Assembly: GCA_031308135.1 (NCBI GenBank)
Contig: JAHLJT010004567.1
Span: 30,725,602 to 30,789,601, forward strand
Reading direction: 5' to 3'
Length of the DNA stretch: 64,000 nucleotides
Source: Acheta domesticus
Lineage: Eukaryota; Arthropoda; Insecta; Orthoptera; Gryllidae
How positions within the stretch are numbered: the stretch's first letter is position 1; each line of letters starts with the position of its first letter. The notes beneath the pieces were generated by a model. That model was given only the letters and a program-made list of their open reading frames with translations, did not search any database and was not told where the DNA came from. The position numbers and the translations under genes are program-made. Below, piece by piece: positions 1 to 11,600 of the stretch.

Positions 1-955
1 GTCAATCTATTATTTTCTTTACAACAACCTTATAAATTTATCCGTTCGATAATTTCCGCGGCGCTTTCAATTCCCGACGTTGTTCTTATAGAATGTGTTG
101 CTGGTAAAGTGGCGTGTTTCAACGGAGAACCTTGAAGTTCATCGGGCATTTTCTGTTCTTGGATCTTGATGTTAATAATGAAAATTATCTGCCCCTAATC
201 TGAATATCAATTACCCATGATATTAATAAAAGTATTATATTAAAAAAATCTTAATTCTTAACCCTAATCATATCACGTATTTAAATTGCTTACATAGTCC
301 ACAAATGCATCTATTGGATATCCCGATTAATGTTTAAACTGGCGCTAGCTAAAGGACCTGTTTTGATCAATAAGTACTTAGATTACTTAGAATATTTCCT
401 ATCCTCCGACACCATTCGAATCCGAATAGCTTCTAATAGTAGGAGCCCCCAGACAAAATTACGGGCCTGGGGCAGTTAATCCATGCGGGTCCCTCATTTC
501 AAACAACAAAGTTTCTTCTTCCGTTATTCATTAAAAGAATCCATTTCTCAGTGCATCAGAAATAACTTACAGCGTAAAATGTGGATTAGAGATGCATACA
601 TTTTTAAAATTTCTTTTGAATGAAAAACAATTCACTGTCTTACAGTCTGGAGCCTTATTGAGTTCTGAAATTTTTATTGCTTTATTTGTTTTATACAATA
701 TGGCTACAGTATATAATTTTTACTCCCGTATACTTACTTATACACGTAGTGGTAAACGTAGTGTAGGGAAAGTTATGTAATGCTGCGCGAAAAAATGGCG
801 CATTTTCGGCGGAAGAAAATTCATTGCGGGGCCGTGATAACGAAAAAGTGGATAAAACCAGTTGCTAAATTAAAAAAAAATCCCTAACTCGTGGTGTACC
901 CAGAAACCCTCTTTTGTGGGTCCTTGTTACCGGAAAATCAATCGAAAGGAAAACG

Positions 956-980
956 TCCGTCTGTCCGTCCGTCCGTCTGT
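956..980 (+). repeat. Short CCGT minisatellite, unit 1
   Basis: About six CCGT/CTGT tetramers between the motif tcaatcgaaag and the conserved gtgaatactgctagcgcc. Same site as the expanded arrays at 6522 and 13081, but only ~25 bp long. Confidence 0.85.
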
Positions 981-2352
981 GAATACTGCTAGCGCCTAAA
1001 CCATACGTACGATTTCTTCCAAAATTGATATTCTATGGTCGATCTGGTTCTAGTCGAAGCTTTGCGATTTTGAAAATGATTCTGTAAAATTTGGGAGTAC
1101 TTTACATGAAACCCCCCGGACATTTTAAAAATTTTATCAGAAACGACTCCAATTTTTTCTTTAAATTTCTTGTAAAAATAGACTAAAATACACTTATTAA
1201 GGGGGCATAGTTCCGATTTTCACGGTTAACTCTGAATTTTCCAAAATTGACATAGTTAAAATTTTTTTTCGGCCTCTTTCTACAACTACAAAATTGAAGA
1301 TAGTAATTTTAAATAAAATATGTTGTCCTAAGTGAGTTCTTTCATTAAGGTCATAGACATATTTTTGAAAAAATTAGTAGTTTTCGCACAATATTCCGTA
1401 CCATATGTGCAATTTTAAATAATTACAAAAACAAGATTTTCTGAAAAAGGGCTCCAAATTTGTTCTTAAAACTTTTGTTAGGTATAGTGCCTAACTTATT
1501 TTATGAGATGAGATAAACGACATACTGCTCTATTCTTTAGTTTTTTTAAATATTGAAAAAATGTAATTTTGGTGAGTTGTCTTTTACGTCTTTAATTTTT
1601 ACATTGGCGGCGAATTTTTCACATTTATTATATTTACGAGAACTTTTCTACATGTGCATTAAATAATGTCAAGTAAAGTTTTTGGAAAACACAACCGTTT
1701 TCTGTGAAAAGTAGCTCAAAATTCCACATTTTCAGAAACGCTCAAACGCTGTTTTCTCATATATGGCTGCAAATTTTTACTTCAAACATTTGTAACGGAT
1801 AGTGCCAATGACACTCTTTAATATGACGTAAAGTTTATTTTCAGTTATTGTTTTGTTTTTTCAAAAATTATATAAATGTAATTTTTTTGATAGATCTCTC
1901 ACATCTTGAATATGCACATTACCAGCAATTTGTAACAATTATTATATTTGTGAGTATAAGTGCTTCAAATAACATACAATTAAATGCTTATAATTGAGGA
2001 CTTTTTATTGAAGATTGCAAATTTTGCCCCATTTTTGTTGACACATTTTTAGTCGAAGAAAATATAACTCTGTCCTTAGAATATTTTGCACTAAAAATAG
2101 AAATAAAACAATGATCACTAAATACAGTCTCGAAGTCATCATGGGGCACGATTGAATTCTCTTGAGAACTCCCTTACGCCTAACAATTGATTTTCGCAAA
2201 AATACGTCCCGTTGCTTTTCGTGGAACGTATCCACAGAAACTTCACACATCGTCGAGTTCCATTCCGGGGTATAGGTGTACATTTGCTCGGCTCTGCCTA
2301 TTTCTTCCACCCCTGAGCAGTGAGCGTCGTGTGTGTCGAGCAGTTGGCTGCG

Positions 2353-3177
2353 ATGGAAGGCCTGCACTCGAGCACCCTCGACATTCATCTCGCACTGTCG
2401 AAGATTATATCTAAAAAGAAATGTGTCCTTGTGATCCTCCATGACAGCATACGTAATGAATGGAAACTGGATTTAATAATGGAAATGGATGAGTTGGTTC
2501 TGATGGAGCTGCAACAGCGAATCAACAACATAATTAGTGCCATAAAGAAATGGACTCTCCACTTCAATACGAAAGATAACAAAATACAATGCTACAACTT
2601 AAAAACTGAAACTGATATTTTAAAATGGATATATGTCACCAAAATAATATTAAGTGCAATTCTTCCTTTTATAAGTATTGAAAAGTATTTTCCTGGATGC
2701 GATGCTACACTTGACGACATTAATTCGGAAGTGATGGTAATATTACCTGCTTGTTCCGAAAATAATAAAACCCTGTCCCAGGATATGGAGCCTTTTGAAA
2801 TGAATGAAAGAGAAAGCACAGAGTGCACAGAGGAACCGAATATAAATAAAACAAATAATGTGGACACGGGACATTTCGAGGATGTTTTATTGCAACAGCT
2901 CTCTCGCGAAGCAAACGCTCCGTTGAGTGACGGCCCCGAAGGCAAGGAGGAGGAAAGACTGGCTGCCGAAGACGAAAGAGCGAAATCTGACGACGGTGCA
3001 CAGCGCTGGTGGACGCGCGCTCTCCGCTCCCTCCGCCCTCGCCGCAGCCGCCGCCGCCCCCAGCAGCCACACCGCCGCCGCCGCCGCCGCCGCCGCCCCA
3101 CGCGTCTCGTGGCTCCAAAAGATATTTTGCTGCTGTTTCCTCGGATGCGACGACGAGGAGGAGAAGAAGAAGGATGA
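2353..3177 (+). pseudogene. Array ORF, copy 1 (frame lost at GC-rich tract)
   Basis: Begins at the ATG at 2353 (Kozak-like, G at -3 and +4). The preceding in-frame codons have no ATG and are closed by a stop. Residues 1-193 match copy 2 except for a few substitutions near the N-terminus. It then follows a Glu/Lys-rich frame shared with copy 3 (DGPEGKEEERLAAE), with WWTRALRSLRPRR after it. Inside the GCC/GCA-rich tract it passes into an Arg-rich frame and stops at 3177 without the Cys-rich tail. The tail coding sequence is still present in another frame (about 3105-3250). AATAAA follows at 3387-3392. Family not recognised; I treat this copy as frame-disrupted. Confidence 0.45.
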
Positions 3178-3386
3178 AGCTGATCCGCAACACCAGCATG
3201 ATTCACTGGTTGTGAAAGGATTGTCAGGAAGTTTATTTTTCAGTAGATAATCAATATATCCCTAATTGCAAGTCGTATTACGACATTTGATGTTTGAACA
3301 AGTTAACACTGGTTTGTTGTTATATAACCAGTGCAACTTTTATTATTTTATTTATATGTAAATTAAAAGTGTAACAACTCGTTTTG

Positions 3387-3392
3387 AATAAA
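3387..3392 (+). promoter_or_regulatory. Poly(A) signal AATAAA downstream of array ORF copy 1
   Basis: AATAAA in ttttgaataaaaatg, ~210 bases after the ORF stop. The same hexamer and context are kept at 9944-9949 and 16550-16555. Consistent with, but not proof of, a transcribed unit. Confidence 0.4.
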
Positions 3393-4604
3393 AATGAAAC
3401 TGCAATGCTGTTTATATTTCGTAGTTAACACCATCCGTAGTAGTTTCGATATGGTTTGTTCAGCGAGAAGTCAGCTGTGGTCCACTGTTTGATCTGTCAC
3501 AATGGCGGGCAATGCGGGGAATGCATGATTGGAGGTGTTATTTCATTTTGTTGCGTTTCTACATACTTTTGTACTCTTATTGGGTTATGTATACAATTAA
3601 AATTTCACATTTTTCATGTAATATTCTAACATATGGAAATATTTTAGTTAGTGATTTTCTGAATTGGGGAATTTCTCACAAAACATTCTCAAATAACATT
3701 AGCGTTAGTGTGTTCCAAAAATCTATGAACTTCGTAATTAAGTTAAAATCAACTGTTAAGTCAATGTTAATACTATATTAACCCATACTTACTCGGGCTG
3801 GAGTACTTTATACGCCACTGGAAGTGTTATCGCCGTAGGTATCAGTTAACATAAGTGCCCGTTCGACCTAACCTCGCTGGAGGCATTCAACTGTATCCTC
3901 CTCGATAGTTACGTAAGATTTACTGCAGTGGCTAGACGATTATACTTCCATTGAAAAGTGTTCGTTGGCGTACTTTCTACGCTGCCAGTGTGAGTTTTCA
4001 TTATCTTTTATCACAGTTTCTACAGGCTACTATTTTGAAGATTTCTTTTAATGAAATGTGTTAACCCGATACAGAGGTCATGCTCAAATTTTCGATAATA
4101 TGAGTATTTCTTGCGTAATTTTGCCTTAAACGTAGACAATTTTCAATTTTAAACAATTATTTTCTCAAAAACGGCTCCAAATGTTTATTCAATTTTTCCC
4201 TCGTATGAATCAAAGAACTGAAAGATAATGGTGCTGGTCCCATTTCCAGCGTACTCTCGGTATTTTCGAAAATTGGGAAAAAAAACAAAAATTAATGGTA
4301 AATTGGAATTTCCTGCTCTTCGTTTGATGCATTGTCAAATATTGTTTCCAAAATGGAAACACTGCGACTGCAGTTTCTTAGGATTTTTGTGATTTTTGCC
4401 AGTCGTATTATCGTAAAATGTAGATAACGTTCTTTTGAAAGGAAGTAGATTTAAGGCATGGAATATATTGAAGATGGAACTAATAAAGACATTTCTTTTA
4501 CTTGAAGAAGTTGGTCACTGATTGTGATATTCAGAAATTGAGCTCACGTGGAAGTAATCAATGCACGACCATGAATGGAGGTGCATTGATTGGAGAATTG
4601 CGTC

Positions 4605-5040
4605 ACTGCTGAGGTGGCTCAGTACAACAACTGTTGCCGCGGCAGCGCCTCTGGCCGGCATATCTTAGGGTTGGAATTCAGACGGTGGATGGAATTTCGA
4701 CACACGCTGTACAATAGCTAGTTGGTCGGATTGAGATGGTAACTATCTAGAGGATAATTCTAGAGGCCGCCTGCTCGGCGGGTAGTTTTTGCTGGTTTCT
4801 CCGATCAATACGAGGGCAACGCCGGAGCAGTAGCGTAACAAACTGGACCCGCTCTTCCCTTTCGTATTTCTCCCCCACACACACACACACACATTCAGTA
4901 CACTACCACACATGTCTAGATGGTGGGGCTGCCAATTTTGGTCCTTCCGGCTTGCACTGGTTTTATACCAAGGTGTACTTCCTTCAGGCAGATTGCCGGT
5001 CAAGACTGTAGATACCTACTTCACCCATTACGATGAACTC
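4605..5040 (+). mobile_element. SINE1-type tRNA-derived SINE inside unit 1
   Basis: Recognised by comparison with the other SINE1 copies in the window: a tRNA-like head with a B-box-like gttggaattcagac, then body blocks agaggccgcctgctc, tttctccgatcaatac, ccggagcagtag and an ACAC tract ending in cactaccacacatg. The right-hand part is more diverged. The same insertion is at the equivalent position in unit 2, so it predates the array amplification. Confidence 0.7.
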
Positions 5041-6521
5041 CCCATGAAACCCCAATGAAAAGGGTTGCTTCTTCCTCTCTTCGCACCATCATCATTGCTA
5101 CTCGGGTTTTCAAGTCTACACACGTATCCCTGCGCAGTGGGGCCTCGGAACACTCCGAGGTTAGGAATCATTTTGAATAACATTTATTATTTTTTGGGGT
5201 GAACATTAAATGGAGCCCTTGGGACATATTCAAAATGTTCCCAAATATTGTTCTAAAATTTTCTTAATCTTTATTTATAGAAATATTACTAGAAAACTTT
5301 TTGTTTTTAAAAAAATAGAATGATTGGTCCGCGCAGTCCACCTATTAAATGAATCACCCTTTTCCGAATAAAAATATTTACTTCCTTTATTGAATTCAGT
5401 ATTTACTCAATCACATTTGTCATTATAATGGCAATATTGCTTTCGTGGTATTATTTCTCTTGGCATGCCATTCGACCGAATTACTAATTTCTTTCGTTGG
5501 TGTGGACTTTTTTAATGTCAATCTATTACTCTCTTTACAAAAACCTTCTAAATGTATCCGTTCGATAATTTCCGCGGCGCTTTCAATTCCCGACGTTGTT
5601 CGTACAGAATGCGTTGCTGGTAAAGTGGCGTGTTTCAACGGAGAACCCCGAAGTTCTTCGGGAATTTTCTGTTCTTGGATCTTGATGTTAATATTGAAAA
5701 TTATCTGCCTCTAATCTGAATATCAATTACCCATGATATTAAATAAAAGTATTAAATTAAAATAAAATCTTAATTCTTAACCCTAATCATATAACACGTA
5801 TTTAAATTGGTTACATAGTCCACGAATGCATCTATTGGTCATCCTGATTAGTGTTTACAGTCGCGCTAGCTAAAGGACCTGTTTTGATAAATAAGTACTT
5901 AGATTACTTAGAATATTTCCTATCCTCCGTATCTCAACACCGTCCAGAAACATTAGCTTCCGGATTCGAGCGTCACCATTCGAATCCGAATAGCTTCTAA
6001 TAGCATGAGTGCCCAGACAAAATTAGGGGCCTGGGGCAGTTAATCCATGGGGATCCCTCATTTCAAACAAAAAAGTTTCTCCTTCCCTTACTTTTTAAAA
6101 GAATTCATTTCTCAGTGCATCAGAAATAACTTACAGCGTAAAATGTGAATTAGAGATGCATACATTTTTTAAAATTTCTTTTGAATGAAAAACAATTCAC
6201 TGTCTTGCAGTCTGGAACCTTATTGAGTTCTGAAATTTATGTTGCTTTATTTATTTTATCCAATATGGCTACAGTATGTAATTTTGACTCTCCCGTATAC
6301 TTACTTATACACGTAGTGGTAAACGTAGTGTAGGGAAAGTTATGTAATGCTGGGCAAAGAATGGCGAATTTTCGGCGGAAAAAAAATTCATTCCCAGGCC
6401 GTGATAACGAAAAAGTGGATAAAACCAGTTGCTAACTTTAAAAAAATCCCCTAACACGCGGTTTACCCATAAACCCTCTTTTGTGGGTCCTTGATACCGA
6501 AAAATCAATTGAAAGAAGAAC

Positions 6522-6661
6522 GGCCGTCCGTCCGTCCGTCCGTCCGTCCGACCGTCCGACCGTCCGGCTGTCCGCCCGCCCGCCCGCCCGTCCGCTGCCC
6601 GCCCGCCCGTCCGCTGCCCGCCCGCCCGTCCGCTGCCCGCCCGCCCGTCCGCTGCCCGCCC
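6522..6661 (+). repeat. CCGT/CCCG minisatellite with 19-bp higher-order repeat, unit 2
   Basis: Starts as perfect CCGT tetramers, passes through CGAC variants, then becomes a ~19-bp higher-order repeat made of CCCG tetramers followed by TCCGCTG. Flanks are identical to those in units 1 and 3. Arg/Pro-rich ORFs across it are artefacts of the tetramer. Confidence 0.9.
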
Positions 6662-8910
6662 GTGAATACTGCTAGCGCCTAAACCATACGTACGATTTCT
6701 TCCAAAATTGATATTCTATGGTCAATCTGGTTCAAGTAAAAGATTTGCGATTTTGAAAATGATTCTGTAAAATTTGGGAGTACTTTACATGAAACCCCCC
6801 GGACATTTTCAAAATTTTATCAGAATTGACTCCATTTTTTTTCTTTAAATTTCTTGTAAGAATAGAGTAAAATACACTGCTTAAGGTGGCATATGTCCGA
6901 TTTTCACAGATAACTCTGAATTTCCGAAAATTGCAATAATTAAATTTTTTTCGGCGTCTTTCTGGAACTACAAAATTTAAGATAGAGATTTTTCTTTTAA
7001 ATAAAATATGTTGTCCTATGTGAGTTCTTTCATTAATGTCATAGACATATTTTTGAAAAAATTAGTAGTTTTCCCACAATATTCCGTACAATATGTGCAA
7101 TTTTAAATAATTACAAAAACAAGATTTTCTGAAAAAGGGCTCCAAATTTGTTCTTTAAACTTTTGTTAAGTATAGTGCCTAACTTATTTTATGAGATGAG
7201 ATAAACGACATATTGCTCTATTCTTTTGTTTTTTCAAAAATTGGCAAAATGTAATTTTGTTGAGTTGTCTTTCACGTCTTTAATGTTTACATTAGCGGCG
7301 ATTTTTTCACATTTATTATATTTACGAGTGCTTTTCTACATGTGCATTAAATAATGTCTAGTAAAGTTTGTGGAAACACAACCGTTTTCTGTGAAAAGTA
7401 GCTCAAAATTCCGCATTTTCAGAAACGCTCAAACGCTATTTTTCATATATGGCTGCAAATTTTTACTTCAAACTTTTGTAACGGATAGTGCTAATTACAC
7501 TTTTTAATACGACGTAAAGTTTGTTTTGAGTTATTGTTTGTGTTTTCAAAAATTAAATAAATAGTAATTTTTTTGATAGATCTCTCACATCTTGAATATG
7601 CACATTACGAGCAATTTGTAAAAATTATTATATTTGTGTGTGTAAGTGCTTCAAATAACTTCAAATTAAGTATTTCGAAAACTCAAAAATTTTCTGTGGA
7701 AATGAGCCTTAAATTTCTCATTTTTAGTAGCGCTAAAACACAATCCTCTATAAAAACGGCACATAGTTTTGAAAAGAAAATTGCCATTTAGGACTAGATT
7801 TTTGTGTTCTCTAATAGTCTAAAATTAATATTTCCGTTCTACCAATAGGTCACTGAAAAATTAAGGAAATGGCAAAAACAATGTACTTTTGCGGTGATAG
7901 ATGGCAGCTGGCAAGAAAGAGTATGTGGCAATTCCGAATAGCTAGCGAAGACCCGAGTAAATAGAAAACTAATACGGGAAAGTCTGTGCCATTCTGCAGC
8001 ACCACTAGTCTAAACTCGTTATACAACGTGGATATTGCCATTTCCGGGTTCAAATATTCTAAAAAAATTGAATTTATTGAAATGTTTGAATAAGTGTGTA
8101 ACAAATGTTCCTTGACTACATTTATTATATCTCACTATTGCCGAAAATAAAAAAAATCCAAATGATCAACATTTTTTGATTGTCGGGTATTTGAAGTTTA
8201 ACTGAGAAATTGTTGGTTGAAAGATAACAATAATCGCTTACTAAATTTGTAAGTTTCAATCCTCGCGCCAAGAAAAAAAAAACGTTTTTGGAAACAATTT
8301 TTTCGGCCTTACAGCAATGAATTACTACGCGTCCATTACAAATCATACGAGTAAGTGTATATTTTTCTAGTACCACCAGCTTTCTTTACATTACTACATT
8401 ACATGCAAAATAATGACTTTAAGTTTTCTTGAGTTACATTAACCGGAAAAGGTTTTCATCAAGGAAAAGGACCAAAAAAATAAGTCGAGTAGTTTTGTAC
8501 AAATATTTAATTTATATGTAAGTCGGTATTACTAATCAAAAATGTTTATAATTGAGGACTTTTTATTGAAGATTGCTAAATTTGCCCCTTTTTTGTTGAC
8601 ACATTTTTAGACGTACAACATATAACTCTGTCCTTAGAATATTTTGCACTAAAAATAGAAATAAAACCATGACCACTAAATACAGTCTCGAAGTCATCAT
8701 GGGGCACGATTGAATTCTCTTGAGAACTCCCTTACGCCTAACAATTGATTTACGCAAAAATACGTCCCATTGCTTATCGTGGAACGTATCCACAGAAACG
8801 TCACACATCGTCGAGTTCCATTCCGGGGTATAGGTGTACAACTGCTCGGCTCTGCCTATTTCTTCCACCCCTGAGCAGTGAGCGTCCTGTGTGTCGAGCA
8901 GTTGGCTGCG

Positions 8911-9804
8911 ATGGAAGGCCTGCACTCGAGTACCCTCGACATTCATCTCGCACTGTCGGAGATTATATCTAAAAAGAAATGTGTCCTTGTGACCCTCCAT
9001 GACAGCATACGTAATGAATGGAAACTGGATTTAATAATGGAAATGGATGAGTTGGTTCTGATGGAGCTGCAACAGCGAATCAACAACATAATTAGTGCCA
9101 TAAAGAAATGGACTCTCCACTTCAATACGAAAGATAACAAAATACAATGCTACAACTTAAAAACTGAAACTGATATTTTAAAATGGATATATGTCACCAA
9201 AATAATATTAAGTGCAATTCTTCCTTTTATAAGTATTGAAAAGTATTTTCCTGGATGCGATGCTACACTTGACGACATTAATTCGGAAGTGATGGTAATA
9301 TTACCTGCTTGTTCCGAAAATAATAAAACCCTGTCCCAGGATATGGAGCCTTTTGAAATGAATGAAAGAGAAAGCACAGAGTGCACAGAGGAACCGAATA
9401 TAAATAAAACAAATAATGTGGACACGGGACATTTCGAGGATGTTTTATTGCAACAGCTCTCTCGCGAAGCAAACGCTCCGTTGAGTGACGCCCCGAAGGC
9501 AAGGAGGAGGAAAGACTGGCTGCCGAAGAAGACGAAGGAGCAAAATCTGACGACGGTGCACAGCGCTGGTGGACGCGCGCTCTCCGCTCCCTCCGCCCTC
9601 GCCGCAGCCGCCGCCGCCCCCAGCGCCACAGCCGCCGCCGCCGCCGCCGCCCCACGCGTCTCTTGGCTCCAAAAGATGTTTTGCTGCTGTTTCCTCGGAT
9701 GCGACGACGAGGAGGAGAAGAAGAAGGATGAAGCTGATCCGCAACTCCAGCATGATTCACTGGTTGTGAAAGGATTGTCAAGAAGTTTATTTTTCAGTAG
9801 ATAA
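8911..9804 (+). CDS. Array ORF, copy 2: uncharacterised 297-aa protein
   Basis: Longest copy, with an ATG at 8911 in a good Kozak context. The ORF is open upstream to 8878 but has no earlier ATG. Residues 1-70 are predicted helical and rich in Leu/Ile/Lys. Residues 92-109 form a hydrophobic stretch (WIYVTKIILSAILPF) that could be a membrane segment. Residues 135-193 are acidic, Asn/Glu-rich and probably disordered. A 1-nt deletion near 9490, relative to copies 1 and 3, changes the frame at residue 194 into a basic Lys/Arg stretch, then poly-Ala from the GCC tract. The C-terminus has WLQKMFCCCFLGC followed by an acidic/Lys run; the clustered cysteines resemble S-acylation sites. AATAAA lies at 9944. 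No family is recognised and expression is unknown; it may be a repeat-borne ORF rather than a functional gene. Confidence 0.4.
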   Translation: MEGLHSSTLDIHLALSEIISKKKCVLVTLHDSIRNEWKLDLIMEMDELVLMELQQRINNIISAIKKWTLHFNTKDNKIQCYNLKTETDILKWIYVTKIILSAILPFISIEKYFPGCDATLDDINSEVMVILPACSENNKTLSQDMEPFEMNERESTECTEEPNINKTNNVDTGHFEDVLLQQLSREANAPLSDAPKARRRKDWLPKKTKEQNLTTVHSAGGRALSAPSALAAAAAAPSATAAAAAAAPRVSWLQKMFCCCFLGCDDEEEKKKDEADPQLQHDSLVVKGLSRSLFFSR

Positions 9805-11164
9805 TCAATATATCCCTAATTGCAAGTCGTATTACGGCATTTGATGTTTGAACAAGTTAACACTGGTTTGTTGTTATATAACCAGTGCAACTTTTATTAT
9901 TTTATTTATATGTAAATTAAAAGTTGTGTAACAACTCGTTTTGAATAAAAATGAAACTGCAAATGCTGTTTATATTTCGTAGTTAACACCAGTCCGTAGT
10001 AGTTTCGATATGGTTTGTTCAGCGAGAAGTCAGCTGTGGTCCACTGTTTGATCTGTCACAATGGCGGGCAATGCGGGGAATGCATGATTGGAGGTGTTAT
10101 TTCATTTTGTTGCGTTTCTACATACTTTTGTACTATTGTTGGGTTATGTATACAATTAAAATTTGACATTTTTCATGTAATATTATAACATATGGAAATA
10201 TTTTAGTTAGTGATTTTCTGAATTGGGGAATTTCTCACAAAACATTCTCAAATAACATTATCGTTAGTGTGTTCCAAAAATCTATGAACTTCGTAATTAC
10301 TTAAGTTAAAATCAACTGTTAAGTCAATGTTAATACTATATTAACACTTACTTACTCGGGCTGGAGTACTTTATACGCCACTGGAAGTGTTATCGCCGTA
10401 GGTATCAGTTAACATCAGTGCCCGTTCGACCTAACCTCGCTGGAGGCATTCAACTGTATCCTCCTCGATAGTTACGTAAGATTTACTGCAGTGGCTAGAC
10501 GATTATACTTCCATTGAAAAGTGTTTGTTGGCGTACTTTCTACGCTGCCAGTGTGAGTTTTCATTATCTTTTATCACCGTTTCTACAGCTACTATTTTGA
10601 AGATTTCTTTAATGAAATGTGTTAACCCGATACAGAGGTCATGCTCAAATTTTCGATAATATGGGTATTTCTTGCGTAATTTTGCCTTAAACGTAGACAA
10701 TTTTCAATTTTTAAACAATTATTTTCTCAAAAACGGCTCCAAATGTTTTATTCAATTTTTCCCTCGTATGAATCAATGAACTGAAAGATAATGGTGCTGG
10801 TCCCATTTCCAGCGTACTCTCGGTATTTTCGAAAATTGGGAGAAAAACAAAAATTAATGGTAAATTGGAATTTCCTGCTCTTCGTTTGATGCATTGTCAA
10901 ATATTGTTTCCAAAATGGAAACACTGCGACTGCAGTTTCTTAGGATTTTTGTGATTTTTGTCAGTCGTATTATCGTAAAATTTAGATAACGTTCTTTTGA
11001 AAGGAAGTAGATTTAAGGCATGGAATATATTGAAGATGGAACTCATAAAGACATTTCTTTTACTTGAAGAAGTTGTGGTCACTGATTGTGATATTCAGAA
11101 ATTGAGCTCACGTGGAAGTAATCAATGCACGACCATGAATGGAGGTGCATTGATTGGAGAATTG

Positions 11165-11600
11165 CGTCACTGCTGAGGTGGCTCAGTACAACAACTGTTG
11201 CCGCGGCAGCGCCTCTGGCCGGATATCGTAAGGGTTCGAATTCAGACGGTGATGGAATATCGACACACGCTGTACAATAGCTAGTTGGTCGGATTGAGAT
11301 GGTAACTATCTAGAGGATAATTCTAGAGGCCGCCTGCTCGGCGGGTAGTTTTTGCTGGTTTCTGCGATCAATACCAGGGGAACACCGGAGCAGTAGCGTA
11401 ACAAACTGGCCCCGCTCTTCCGTTTCGTATTTCTCCCCCCCCCACACACACACACATTCGTAACACTACCACACATGTCTAGATGGTGGGGCTGCCAATT
11501 TTGGTCCTTCCGGCTTGCACTGGTTTTATACCAAGGTGTACTTCCTTTAGGCAGATTGCCGGTTAAGACTGTAGATACCTACTTCACCCATTACGATGAA
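11165..11600 (+). mobile_element. SINE1-type SINE inside unit 2
   Basis: Same insertion as in unit 1. The B-box here is closer to consensus (agggttcgaattcagac). The C/AC tract at about 11437-11457 has expanded to a C run. Absent from unit 3 because that unit is truncated upstream of this point. Confidence 0.7.

Larger units (their letters stand above)
1..5517 (+). repeat. Tandem array unit 1 (left-truncated, internally deleted)
   Basis: First of three direct copies of a ~6.56 kb unit. Base 1 aligns with 5518 and 12079. Compared with unit 2 it lacks ~47 bp near 412, most of the CCGT minisatellite near 960-980, and ~870 bp at about 1984 (unit 2 bases ~7671-8542). By eye, bases 1-1980 differ from unit 2 by several percent (roughly 9% in the first 150 bases), whereas 1990-5517 is nearly identical, with a run of ~490 identical bases inside the ORF. 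The change in divergence falls at the deletion breakpoint, which suggests recombination between unequal repeat copies. Confidence 0.93.

Noticed and set aside
2592..3206. Minus-strand ORF of 204 codons opposite the array ORF
   Set aside because: Shadow of the + ORF and of the GCC tract; it breaks differently in each unit and has no start context.
6481..6682. Arg/Pro/Ala-rich ORFs across the unit minisatellite
   Set aside because: Tetramer artefacts; the same site in unit 1 has no such frame.
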